This document shows positions 53,631 to 60,998 of a stretch of 64,000 nucleotides of DNA, one piece after another; position 1 is the first letter of the stretch; every line of letters begins with the position of its first letter. The translations under genes were made by a program, and so were the position numbers. This DNA comes from OCS116 sp051531935 (GTDB lineage Bacteria; Pseudomonadota; Alphaproteobacteria; Rhizobiales; OSC116): the NCBI GenBank assembly GCA_051531935.1, contig JAOPTR010000024.1, positions 1 to 64,000 on the forward strand, given 5' to 3'. Below the pieces are notes generated by a model. That model ran no database searches, was not told where the DNA came from, and saw only the letters and a list, made by a program, of their open reading frames with translations.

Positions 53631-54593
53631 CTATTCCTTTATCATTCCAGCTTTCAAGGCGATGCTGAACATCCCACTATAAGCGGCTTTTTCTCCATCC
53701 AATTGAATGGTTGCCAAACCTAAATGGTTCATGGCTTGGGCATAAATTTTGTTTAAATTCTCATTCCCAACCAGATATATATTCTCACTCATATCCGTAG
53801 ATTCAAGCTCCGAAATCGCTTTCGTCATTTCCTTTATTTCTGTTCCAATCAGCACACCAGACAAATAACTCTCAATTTCATCATTTAGTATGTGCCCCTT
53901 CAACATATTGGTTCTTGCACTAAATATATGGTGAGCAAGCCCCCCACTTTTTTGCGCGCAATCAAGACCTTTCTTAAAAGCATCATTGGCTGTCTTTTTA
54001 GTATAAGGCTTTTGTGGTGCCAAAATACTGTTATGGCTCAATATGTCGAACAACTCACCAGTCATATGGGTGGTGAAGGATAATATGGTTTGGTTTTTAG
54101 TCACTACCCATTTAGAGTGCGTGCCCGGCAAGCAAAATATTGCCGTATCATTTTGTTTGGTGTCAATAAGCTCAAAAGCACCAAATACCTGCACCTCTTC
54201 TCCGCGGGCAACATCATATTGATCAGCTTTATCAGATGTCTCAATTCCAGAAATTATTGCTAACTTCAACTGTCTTTTGTTGGTAATATAAGTCAGTTCA
54301 CTCGAAAGACCATTCTCTTCTATAGGGCAAGTTACATAACTGGTATTCTGCCAACCTCGAACACTACCAACCATCCCCGCCATAATAATTGGCAATTCAT
54401 TTTCGCGTAGCCAAGGCCTTAATAATTCATATAAATTAGGTTCAAATTCCTCAGGCGCTAAGCCAAGCATGCCTTTATCAGATCGAATGTTATCTAATAA
54501 ATTTGCGTTAGAATCCAAAAGAAAGGCTCTAAAATTACTTGTGCCCCAGTCAACGCAAATTAACTTGGCAGTGGCTAGAATGTCGTCAGACAT
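53631..54593 (-). CDS. dgoK: 2-dehydro-3-deoxygalactonokinase
   Basis: A 320-residue sugar-acid kinase of the DgoK family. The start LICVDWGTSNFRAFLLD is the phosphate-binding motif, then IIMAGMVGSVRGWQ, FCLPGTHSKWV and FTTHMTGELFDIL. It phosphorylates 2-keto-3-deoxygalactonate with ATP. The frame reaches 54608, but ATG 54593 has GGGAG at the right distance. It lies between the galactose dehydrogenase and dgoA, completing the phosphorylating branch of De Ley-Doudoroff metabolism. Confidence 0.93.
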   Translation of the reverse strand: MSDDILATAKLICVDWGTSNFRAFLLDSNANLLDNIRSDKGMLGLAPEEFEPNLYELLRPWLRENELPIIMAGMVGSVRGWQNTSYVTCPIEENGLSSELTYITNKRQLKLAIISGIETSDKADQYDVARGEEVQVFGAFELIDTKQNDTAIFCLPGTHSKWVVTKNQTILSFTTHMTGELFDILSHNSILAPQKPYTKKTANDAFKKGLDCAQKSGGLAHHIFSARTNMLKGHILNDEIESYLSGVLIGTEIKEMTKAISELESTDMSENIYLVGNENLNKIYAQAMNHLGLATIQLDGEKAAYSGMFSIALKAGMIKE

Positions 54594-54638
54594 ATTTTCT
54601 CCCAACATAGAGCGGTTGCTTTCACAACCTTGCCTATT

Positions 54639-55568
54639 TTATTCAATAAAAGCTTCGGTGGTTTCTTGCTTGCACAACATAAAGCAATCCGCGACATGTA
54701 TCAGTGGCGTAATATCAACATCAGATTGCCCTTGCGCTATTAATTCAGCAAACCGCGCATAAATACCTGCATATTCAGAGTCTAACGCATCCGATGATAT
54801 TAGTGTTTCATTGTTTAAACTCACGTTAGAACCACCACCAGAAAGCGCCAATAAGCCCACTTCCGTTTCAATATTTACATCCCAAGTTTGTGGTCCCGTT
54901 TGTAGAAAATCCAAAACCATAGACAAGGGTTTCCCGCTTTCAGTCTCAAAGTTCAGTTCAGCTGCAATTGGGGTGTGTAAATTTGAGGGAATATGCAATA
55001 CACCGTCAGTTAAGCGAAATTGCTCAGGCAATATTTCACTCACGATTGAAAGCGCATTAATACCGGGGTCAAACACGCCCAATCCACCGGGTTGCCAAAT
55101 CCAGTCTTGTCCAGGGTGCCAGCGCCTCACATCTTCTTTCCAAATAACTTCAATGCTATTAATTTCAACTTTTTTCAGAAAATTCTTCGCAATGGGAACA
55201 CCGTTTGCAAAGCGCGAATGCCATGTTGCAAATAACTGGCAACCATTGCGTTTCGCCAAATTTTCCAGCACTTTAACTTCAGCAAGTGTTGAGCCAGGTG
55301 GTTTTTCCAATAATACATTCAAACCTGCGTTTAAGGCTGTTTTTGTAATTTCAAATCTAACCTGTGGTGGCACACAAATAGCCACGGTTTTAATATCAGT
55401 TCTGTTTAAAATCAGGTCTTCAATGCTTTTAAAAGTATCTAATCCGTCAATAGAAGCATTTCTGCTCACAATTGCAGCAAGCTCAAAATTCGCACTTGCA
55501 GAAATAGAAGGTACATGTTGGTCTTTAGCAATTTTCCCCAAGCCAACGATCGCAATTTTTGTTTTCAT
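54639..55568 (-). CDS. D-galactose/L-arabinose 1-dehydrogenase (Gfo/Idh family)
   Basis: A 309-residue enzyme, the same length as Azospirillum L-arabinose 1-dehydrogenase, which it follows closely: IAIVGLGKIAKDQHVPSI, VLLEKPPGSTLAEV, LFATWHSRFA, then EDVRRWHPGQDWIWQPGG and GVFDPGINALSIVSEILP. It oxidises D-galactose, and often L-arabinose, to the lactone with NAD(P)+. The frame extends to 55619, but ATG 55568 gives the family N-terminus. It is first of the operon with dgoK and dgoA; motif copy C lies about 100 bases upstream. Confidence 0.92.
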   Translation of the reverse strand: MKTKIAIVGLGKIAKDQHVPSISASANFELAAIVSRNASIDGLDTFKSIEDLILNRTDIKTVAICVPPQVRFEITKTALNAGLNVLLEKPPGSTLAEVKVLENLAKRNGCQLFATWHSRFANGVPIAKNFLKKVEINSIEVIWKEDVRRWHPGQDWIWQPGGLGVFDPGINALSIVSEILPEQFRLTDGVLHIPSNLHTPIAAELNFETESGKPLSMVLDFLQTGPQTWDVNIETEVGLLALSGGGSNVSLNNETLISSDALDSEYAGIYARFAELIAQGQSDVDITPLIHVADCFMLCKQETTEAFIE

Positions 55569-55670
55569 ATGTTCAATTTCTCTGGATATTTTAAAGGAGT
55601 TCAGCCATTTGAAAGCCAATCAATTTCACCATCTAATTATTGTTAATTTTAAACAATTTACAATGCGGTC

Positions 55671-55703
55671 GTCAAATTCATTTTCGGCTAGTGGATATAG
55701 CAA
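55671..55703 (-). promoter_or_regulatory. 33-bp galactose-locus motif, copy C
   Basis: On the minus strand TTGCTATATC, 15 bases, AATTTGAC. Its end forms TTGACG, and 17 bases further lies TTAAAA, a plausible -35/-10 pair for the galactose dehydrogenase operon. It is the clearest promoter context of the four copies. Confidence 0.62.
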
Positions 55704-55742
55704 AACTGTATATCAGAATAGATAATTTCAAAATTAATTGAA

Positions 55743-56720
55743 CTATGTGCGCCCAATAATCTGAGTGAATTTTTCAAGGCTAATGTTGGACCCGCAAGCA
55801 ATTATGCTCACTTTTTTGCCTTCGCATTCTTGCCTTAAAGGTCCAATTATTGCCGCAAGCGAAGCCGAGCACGCAGGCTCCGCGATTAGCTTAAGATTAT
55901 CAAACAATATTTGCATAGAATTACGCATTTCGTCATCAGTTATGCGCACAATTTCATCAACATTCTCATGGGTAACCGCAAACGAGTAAGGCAACGTATA
56001 AGGCGAGCCCAAGCTGTCGGCAATCGTATTCACGCTTTCAATCGTTTCAAGTTCACCAGATTTAAAACTCCGATACATCGTGTCCGCACCCATAGGTTCG
56101 ACACCAAATACTTTGGCATTTGGAAGCATTTGCTTAATAGCGGCCGACATCCCACTAATCAGCCCCCCACCACCCACAGGGATAACAAATATGTCGCTGT
56201 CGGGGCGGTCAGTTGCATATTCATAGCCACATGTTGCAGCGCCTAAAGTCATATGCGCGCCTTCAAACGGGTGCAATATTGCCTTGCCTTCGTTCTTCGC
56301 AGCTTTTTGCATTTCTTCAAATGCAGATGTTATATTCTCGACCAATATCACTTCAGCCCCAAACGATCGACAACCCTCAACCCTCACAGGGTCAACCGTT
56401 TTAGGAATGTAAATTTGTGCCTGCACATTGGCTGCGCGCGCCGCCCAAGAAACCGCAAGCGCATGGTTGCCACCACTAGCAGCAACAATGCCTCTTTCTT
56501 TTTCAGCTTTGGATAAAAGGTTAATACCAAGCAATGCCCCGCGAGATTTAAAAGAACCCGCCTGTTGAAATAATTCCAATTTTATAGATACGTGGCTATT
56601 TGCGGGCAAAATATCTCTAAACCGATCAGAATTCAAATCGGCACAAGGTGTGCGCACTAAATGAGCTTTCAAATCTTGTGCGGCTTGTTTTATTTCAGTA
56701 AGGCTTGGTGAATTAGACAA
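55743..56720 (-). CDS. PLP-dependent threonine/serine dehydratase-like enzyme
   Basis: A 325-residue fold-type II PLP enzyme. The PLP lysine is in AGSFKSRGALLG, the substrate loop ASGGNHALAVSWAAR, the phosphate-binding glycine loop VIPVGGGGLISGMSAA and the C-terminal IIACGSNISL. It lacks a C-terminal regulatory domain, so it is of the catabolic type: threonine, serine or hydroxyaspartate-like amino acids to 2-oxo acids and ammonia. It is a lone gene upstream of the galactose operon on the same strand; a functional link is not evident. Confidence 0.87.
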   Translation of the reverse strand: MSNSPSLTEIKQAAQDLKAHLVRTPCADLNSDRFRDILPANSHVSIKLELFQQAGSFKSRGALLGINLLSKAEKERGIVAASGGNHALAVSWAARAANVQAQIYIPKTVDPVRVEGCRSFGAEVILVENITSAFEEMQKAAKNEGKAILHPFEGAHMTLGAATCGYEYATDRPDSDIFVIPVGGGGLISGMSAAIKQMLPNAKVFGVEPMGADTMYRSFKSGELETIESVNTIADSLGSPYTLPYSFAVTHENVDEIVRITDDEMRNSMQILFDNLKLIAEPACSASLAAIIGPLRQECEGKKVSIIACGSNISLEKFTQIIGRT

Positions 56721-56816
56721 TTTTTATTCCCTTTAAATTTCAGTAATCTCAATGCTAATAGCGACACTATTTTCAATATTTCAGTAAATATATTCAGTTC
56801 AAATTGTTAGCGGTTG

Positions 56817-57401
56817 TTAGAAAATAATGCCATAAACAAGTTCTCTAAATTGGTCTTTGGCTATTTCCTTAGAATATTGCTTTCCTATAATTATTTTAAG
56901 TGAAATATTCTCAAGCATTGAGAGAATCACAACCGCTGTTGCTTCTGGCGATAATGCCAATTTTATTCGCCCGTCGGTAACTGCTCTTTTAATGGCTTTC
57001 AATAAATACTGCTCGTTTTTTTCAAAATCTACCAATTCTAAAGTACTTTTGTCATGAAGTGCTTCAGCTAATATATCTATATATATTAGATAGTTGCTCC
57101 GTATTGATAATATGTCCAAATACTCGTTGCCAATTTCAGCCAATGTTTCCTTAAAATATTTTGTATTGTTTAATAATTCAAATGCTTCTTTTAGTTCCTG
57201 ACTATTCTTGCCAACAAATGCCTGAATCAACGCTTTTTTATTATCAAAATATCGGTAAATATTGCCCAAGCTCATGCCTGCCTGTTTGGCAATGTCGCGC
57301 ATAGTGGTTTTAGATAAACCAATTTCCGTAAAACAAATATCCGCAGCTTGCAAAATTCGCTCTTGCTGCTTTTCTATTAGCAATATTGGTTTTTCGGTCA
57401 T
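56817..57401 (-). CDS. TetR family repressor
   Basis: A 194-residue regulator. The HTH near residues 15-55 reads QERILQAADICFTEIGLSKT then TMRDIAKQAGMSLGNIYRYF, followed by an all-helical ligand domain. It is divergent from a group of membrane-protein genes. The gap contains two 18-bp palindromes with TGAAC/GTTCA halves, one at each transcription start, so repression in both directions is likely. The inducing ligand is unknown. Confidence 0.92.
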   Translation of the reverse strand: MTEKPILLIEKQQERILQAADICFTEIGLSKTTMRDIAKQAGMSLGNIYRYFDNKKALIQAFVGKNSQELKEAFELLNNTKYFKETLAEIGNEYLDILSIRSNYLIYIDILAEALHDKSTLELVDFEKNEQYLLKAIKRAVTDGRIKLALSPEATAVVILSMLENISLKIIIGKQYSKEIAKDQFRELVYGIIF

Positions 57402-57415
57402 CTTTTATTCCATTA

Positions 57416-57433
57416 AGTGAACGCTTGTTCATT
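57416..57433. promoter_or_regulatory. TetR operator 1 (imperfect palindrome)
   Basis: AGTGAACGCTTGTTCATT covers the predicted start of the tetR transcript. It matches the perfect palindrome at 57472-57489 except at four positions. Confidence 0.7.
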
Positions 57434-57467
57434 TTATATTGACATTCCATAAGCGTGTCAATATATG
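57433..57467. promoter_or_regulatory. Symmetric divergent promoter pair
   Basis: Plus promoter: TTGACA 57439-57444, 17 bases, TATATG 57462-57467. Minus promoter: TTGACA on 57456-57461, 17 bases, TATAAA on 57433-57438. The two overlap back to back, each -35 lying next to the other's -10, so both start from the same 35 bases. Confidence 0.75.
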
Positions 57468-57471
57468 TTTA

Positions 57472-57489
57472 AATGAACAATTGTTCATT
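57472..57489. promoter_or_regulatory. TetR operator 2 (perfect palindrome)
   Basis: AATGAACAATTGTTCATT, an 18-bp perfect palindrome directly after the plus-strand -10 box, covering the expected transcription start. Confidence 0.78.
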
Positions 57490-57508
57490 CGTGGAGTCAG
57501 GAGTGAAA

Positions 57509-57691
57509 ATGGAAAAACAAAAATATTGGTATTTAGGTTTTTTGGGTTTTATTGGGTTCTATTTCATACCCCATATGGCCAATGTCATTTTAAACGCAGA
57601 AGGATCTTATTGGGATTTAACACATGCATTGTGGTTTCTTTGGTTTTTAGATTTTTTGCCTGTAAAAAAACACTCAACCGAATCCACCTAA
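57509..57691 (+). CDS. Small membrane protein, TetR-controlled
   Basis: A 60-residue protein with two hydrophobic stretches (about residues 8-26 and 37-50), rich in aromatic residues (YWYLGFLGFIGFYFIPHM). ATG 57509 follows a CAGGAG site at seven bases; the longer frame from 57473 would start inside the operator and is rejected. I do not recognise the family. It is the first gene after the divergent promoter. Confidence 0.65.
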   Translation: MEKQKYWYLGFLGFIGFYFIPHMANVILNAEGSYWDLTHALWFLWFLDFLPVKKHSTEST

Positions 57692-57722
57692 ATAAAAACC
57701 ACCTAATGAACGATGACAATAA

Positions 57723-58469
57723 ATGACACATAAAACAAAAAAATGGCTAAAAATAATCAGCTCAATAATTGCCATTATGGCTATCATTCTATTCTTAAGC
57801 TTTAAAACAGACCGTGGTGTAGAGGGCTTGAATAATTATAAAACCGAACATTTCTCTATCTATTATGCAACGCTTAAACAATCGACACTACTCGATATGG
57901 AAAAGGCACTAGAAAAAAATTACAACAAAAGCAATGCATTCTTCAACATCCAAAACCCAAAAACAATAAATGTCGTTATTTATAACGATGTAAATGAGTT
58001 CCAAAAGAAAGCCTATGGCCTATTCATATCATTCATATTGCAAGATTGGGCAGTAGGAGCCGCCATTCAAGATGCGCTTTATATGACATCGCCCGAAAAT
58101 CCCGACAAAACACACGATTATATGGCCATGCTAGAAGTTTTGGTTCATGAATATACCCACGTACAAGTTTGGCGGGTGAAAGAATTCCCAGATATTTGGT
58201 TAGATGAAGGATTAGCTGTATATTTCGCAGATCAAAAATCAAATATTTCAACAGCAATGCCAACCTTTGTGCAAATGCAATTGCAAGGTCTAAACGATTT
58301 TGTAAATGCCGAAGGCTACACATTCGGCTATTATTATATTGAATTCTTGCTCGCTAACTATAAACCACAACAAATCATCAAACTGTTAAAAACAAATGAC
58401 TACCAAGTTTCTCTGGGCGCCAATAAACGTGAGATATATAACAAATGGAAAGAGGAGTTAGAACGATAA
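57723..58469 (+). CDS. Membrane-anchored zinc-peptidase-like (gluzincin) protein
   Basis: A 248-residue protein with one N-terminal membrane helix (about 8-27) and an outer domain carrying the zincin motif H142-E-Y-T-H146 in VLVHEYTHVQVW and a third-ligand glutamate, E162, in WLDEGLAVYFA, as in peptidase MA-like gluzincins. The rest is a short alpha/beta domain. It should be a metallopeptidase on the periplasmic side; its substrate is unknown. It is followed two bases later by another membrane-protein gene. Confidence 0.78.
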   Translation: MTHKTKKWLKIISSIIAIMAIILFLSFKTDRGVEGLNNYKTEHFSIYYATLKQSTLLDMEKALEKNYNKSNAFFNIQNPKTINVVIYNDVNEFQKKAYGLFISFILQDWAVGAAIQDALYMTSPENPDKTHDYMAMLEVLVHEYTHVQVWRVKEFPDIWLDEGLAVYFADQKSNISTAMPTFVQMQLQGLNDFVNAEGYTFGYYYIEFLLANYKPQQIIKLLKTNDYQVSLGANKREIYNKWKEELER

Positions 58470-58470
58470 A

Positions 58471-58836
58471 ATGAAATTTTTAATTTACATCCTAACGGCA
58501 GAAAAAATAATCCAACATTTGCTTTTGGCAGTGTTTTTCATCGTTTATATTCCAGAGGTCGGAACTCCCGATATTGGCGATAAATTTGTAATTAATGATG
58601 GTATAATGGCATTTTTAAATCTGTTATATGTGGCATTTTTTGCAATTGGCTTATGGGCAATTATAAAACAAAAACGTTGGGGCAGCAGGTTAGTTATGGC
58701 CCTTGCATTGTTAGATATTATCCTAGAATTCACTTTTCATGGCTTTGGTTTCATCACAGTGTCGGTAATTGTGTCCATTTTTCTATCAACCTTTTTGGTA
58801 TTCCATCTTAAAAACAAAAACCGCGCCATCAATTAA
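58471..58836 (+). CDS. Four-helix membrane protein of unknown function
   Basis: A 121-residue protein with four predicted membrane helices (about 4-26, 44-63, 70-88 and 92-112) and short loops. I do not recognise it. It starts one base after the peptidase stop and so belongs to the TetR-controlled operon. Its last codons and stop lie in the stem-loop that terminates aceA from the other side. Confidence 0.65.
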   Translation: MKFLIYILTAEKIIQHLLLAVFFIVYIPEVGTPDIGDKFVINDGIMAFLNLLYVAFFAIGLWAIIKQKRWGSRLVMALALLDIILEFTFHGFGFITVSVIVSIFLSTFLVFHLKNKNRAIN

Positions 58837-58846
58837 GATAGCGCGG
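58811..58846 (-). terminator. Terminator of aceA
   Basis: Stem CCGCGC/GCGCGG (58821-58826, 58841-58846), extended inside by ATC/GAT with one mismatch. On the minus strand it is followed by a T-rich tail (TTTTTGTTTTT). It overlaps the end of the convergent membrane-protein gene. Confidence 0.82.
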
Positions 58847-58873
58847 TACACTTATTGTCAGTCTTGATGATTA

Positions 58874-60469
58874 TTAAAACTGGTTCATCGTATTGTCTTT
58901 GCCACCAGCTTTAAGCGCGGCATCACCAGAGAAATACTCTTTATGTGCATCACCAATGTCAGATCCTGACATGTTTTGATGCTTCACACAGGCAATAGAT
59001 TCTCTAATTTCTTTACGTTGAACATTAGCTACATAACCCAACATACCTTGGTCACCAAAATATTCTTTGGCCAGATTATCAGTCGACAACGCGGCTGTAT
59101 GATAAGTTGGCAGAGTGATAAGGTGATGGAAAATTCCAGCCTCACGAGCGCTATCAGCTTGGAAGGTGCGAATTTTTTCATCAGCTTCCTCAGCCAATGG
59201 CGTGCCGTCATATTTAACATCCATAAGCGCAGCACGGTCATAAGCAGATACGTCTTTACCTTCATCCTGTAGGGCATCAAAAATTTGCTGGCGGAAGTTA
59301 AGCGTCCAGTTAAATGAGGGGCTGTTATTGTATACCAGTTTCGCATTAGGCACAGCTTCACGAACCGCAGCCACCATGCCACCAATTTGCGCAATATGAG
59401 GCTTTTCAGTTTCAATCCAAATCAAGTCAGCACCATTTTGTAATGATGTAATGCTATCAAGCACACAACGCGCTTCACCTGTACCAGCCTTAAACTGAAA
59501 TAAATTACTAGCAAGGCGTTTGGGGCGAACCAACTTACCATCTTGCTTAATCATCACGTCACCATTCTTAATGTCATCAAGCGAAACCTCATCACAATCA
59601 AGAAACGAATTATACTGATCGCCTAAGTCACCTTCTTCTTGTGTAACCGCTATTTGCTTGGTCAAGCCTGCGCCCAAACTATCTGTACGGGCAACAATAA
59701 TGCCATTATCAATGCCAAGTTCCAAAAACGCATATCTCACAGCGCGAATTTTCGCCAAAAAATCTTCATGCGGAACCGTCACTTTGCCGTCTTGGTGGCC
59801 ACATTGTTTTTCATCAGAAACTTGGTTTTCAATTTGGATGCAACATGCGCCTGCTTCAATCATTTGTTTTGCCATCAAATAGGTGGCTTCTGCGTTGCCA
59901 AATCCTGCATCAATGTCAGCAATAATTGGCACAACATGCGTCACATGATTATCAATTTTATTCTGAATATTTTCTTCCAAGGCCTCATTTTTGACTTCGC
60001 GAGCTGCATCTAACTCATCAAAAAGGCCGCCCAATTCACGGGCATCTGCTTGGCGTAAAAAAGTATATAATTCAGCAATTAATGCCGCAACACTGGTTTT
60101 TTCGTGCATAGATTGGTCAGGTAGTGGGCCAAATTCAGAGCGCAGAGCTGCAACCATCCAGCCAGATAAATAAAGGTAGCGGCGGTCAGTGTTATCTTCA
60201 AAATGTTTCTTAATTGAAATCATTTTTTGTTGGCCAATAAATCCATGCCAGCAACCTAGTGATTGCGTGTAAAGGCTTGGGTCAGCGTCATAAGCGTCCA
60301 TGTCAGAGCGCATGATATCAGCCGTATATTGAGCAATTTCAATTCCAGTTTTAAATCTGTTCTGAGTGCGCATACGGGTTGCATATTCAGCTTCAATTCC
60401 ATTCCAAGACGCGCCATTTTTAGCTTTAACAATATTAAATTCTTGAATAGAGTTTCTATAATTAGACAT
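58874..60469 (-). CDS. aceA: Isocitrate lyase (Pseudomonas aeruginosa-type)
   Basis: A 531-residue enzyme that splits isocitrate to glyoxylate and succinate, the entry to the glyoxylate shunt. The catalytic loop is K221-Q-C223-G-H225 in SDEKQCGHQDGKVTVPHEDF, the KQCGH form and length of the P. aeruginosa ICL group, not the 430-residue KKCGHMGGK form. Other motifs are DIDAGFGNAEATYLMAKQMI and WIETEKPHIAQ. An AAGGAAAT site precedes the ATG. The divergently lying ScfR-like regulator and the use of acetate-yielding substrates fit. Confidence 0.95.
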   Translation of the reverse strand: MSNYRNSIQEFNIVKAKNGASWNGIEAEYATRMRTQNRFKTGIEIAQYTADIMRSDMDAYDADPSLYTQSLGCWHGFIGQQKMISIKKHFEDNTDRRYLYLSGWMVAALRSEFGPLPDQSMHEKTSVAALIAELYTFLRQADARELGGLFDELDAAREVKNEALEENIQNKIDNHVTHVVPIIADIDAGFGNAEATYLMAKQMIEAGACCIQIENQVSDEKQCGHQDGKVTVPHEDFLAKIRAVRYAFLELGIDNGIIVARTDSLGAGLTKQIAVTQEEGDLGDQYNSFLDCDEVSLDDIKNGDVMIKQDGKLVRPKRLASNLFQFKAGTGEARCVLDSITSLQNGADLIWIETEKPHIAQIGGMVAAVREAVPNAKLVYNNSPSFNWTLNFRQQIFDALQDEGKDVSAYDRAALMDVKYDGTPLAEEADEKIRTFQADSAREAGIFHHLITLPTYHTAALSTDNLAKEYFGDQGMLGYVANVQRKEIRESIACVKHQNMSGSDIGDAHKEYFSGDAALKAGGKDNTMNQF

Positions 60470-60497
60470 TTTATTTCCTTATTTTCTTCAAATTTTT

Positions 60498-60524
60498 AAA
60501 AATGGGCAGCCCATAAGCTGCCCA
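60498..60524 (-). terminator. Hairpin upstream of aceA, after the small gene
   Basis: Stem TGGGCAGC/GCTGCCCA (60503-60510, 60517-60524) with a T-run on the minus side. It lies between the 82-residue gene and aceA, both on the minus strand, so it ends the small transcript or attenuates read-through into aceA. Confidence 0.78.
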
Positions 60525-60586
60525 AATTTCGCACCTTTGGGAAAAGATGCGGGGGAGAGGTCGAGGTAAAAGGGAGTAGAAGCGTA

Positions 60587-60835
60587 TTATCTGGCTTTTA
60601 CATATGTCGCTGCATAATAACTTTGACCATCAAATAATTCAGATACAACAGCTTCTTCATCAACAATTTCAAATTTATGCTGCAATACTTTTGAGTTCAA
60701 AATATATCCTTCTTTCGCCAATCTGCGGCGATGGAATTCAAAAATTGTCGCATGCGCAACTGGTGAAATAATGGTCAAGCAATCAGCATTGTCATCAATG
60801 CCTTGTAAATTAGGGGTGGTTGAACTTTCACTCAT
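60587..60835 (-). CDS. Small protein next to aceA, function unknown
   Basis: An 82-residue soluble protein: an acidic N-terminus, a helix AHATIFEFHRRRLAKEGYIL and beta strands ending YYAATYVKAR. I do not recognise a family. The good start with a GGAAAAAGC site, its own terminator and its position between aceA and the ScfR-like regulator suggest a real gene in the acetate/glyoxylate regulon. The composition is protein-like, and there is no better frame on the other strand. Confidence 0.6.
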   Translation of the reverse strand: MSESSTTPNLQGIDDNADCLTIISPVAHATIFEFHRRRLAKEGYILNSKVLQHKFEIVDEEAVVSELFDGQSYYAATYVKAR

Positions 60836-60939
60836 AGCTTTTTCCTTTTGTTGAATTAATTATGTGTCAATTATTGACTTACGCTGTAAACAATGCAATC
60901 TAATTGGCGTAACGAGGAGTTATCTTGTAAATTCTTTAC

Positions 60940-60964
60940 TGTAAATAATTTACAATTGTAAATT
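60940..60964. promoter_or_regulatory. Overlapping TGTAAA/TTTACA palindromes before the ScfR-like gene
   Basis: TGTAAAT-A-ATTTACA (60940-60954) overlaps the 18-bp perfect palindrome AATTTACAATTGTAAATT (60947-60964). Further TGTAAA half-sites lie near 60925 and 60884. It is a likely autoregulatory operator 35 bases before the start, shared with the divergent small gene. Confidence 0.65.
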
Positions 60965-60998
60965 GTTGAACACAGTTGGTAATTGGAGATTGTAAAAC

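Noticed and set aside
54811..55725. 304-codon plus-strand open frame opposite galactose dehydrogenase
   Set aside because: The opposite strand encodes a full-length, well-matched enzyme in an operon; the antisense product has no recognisable motif.
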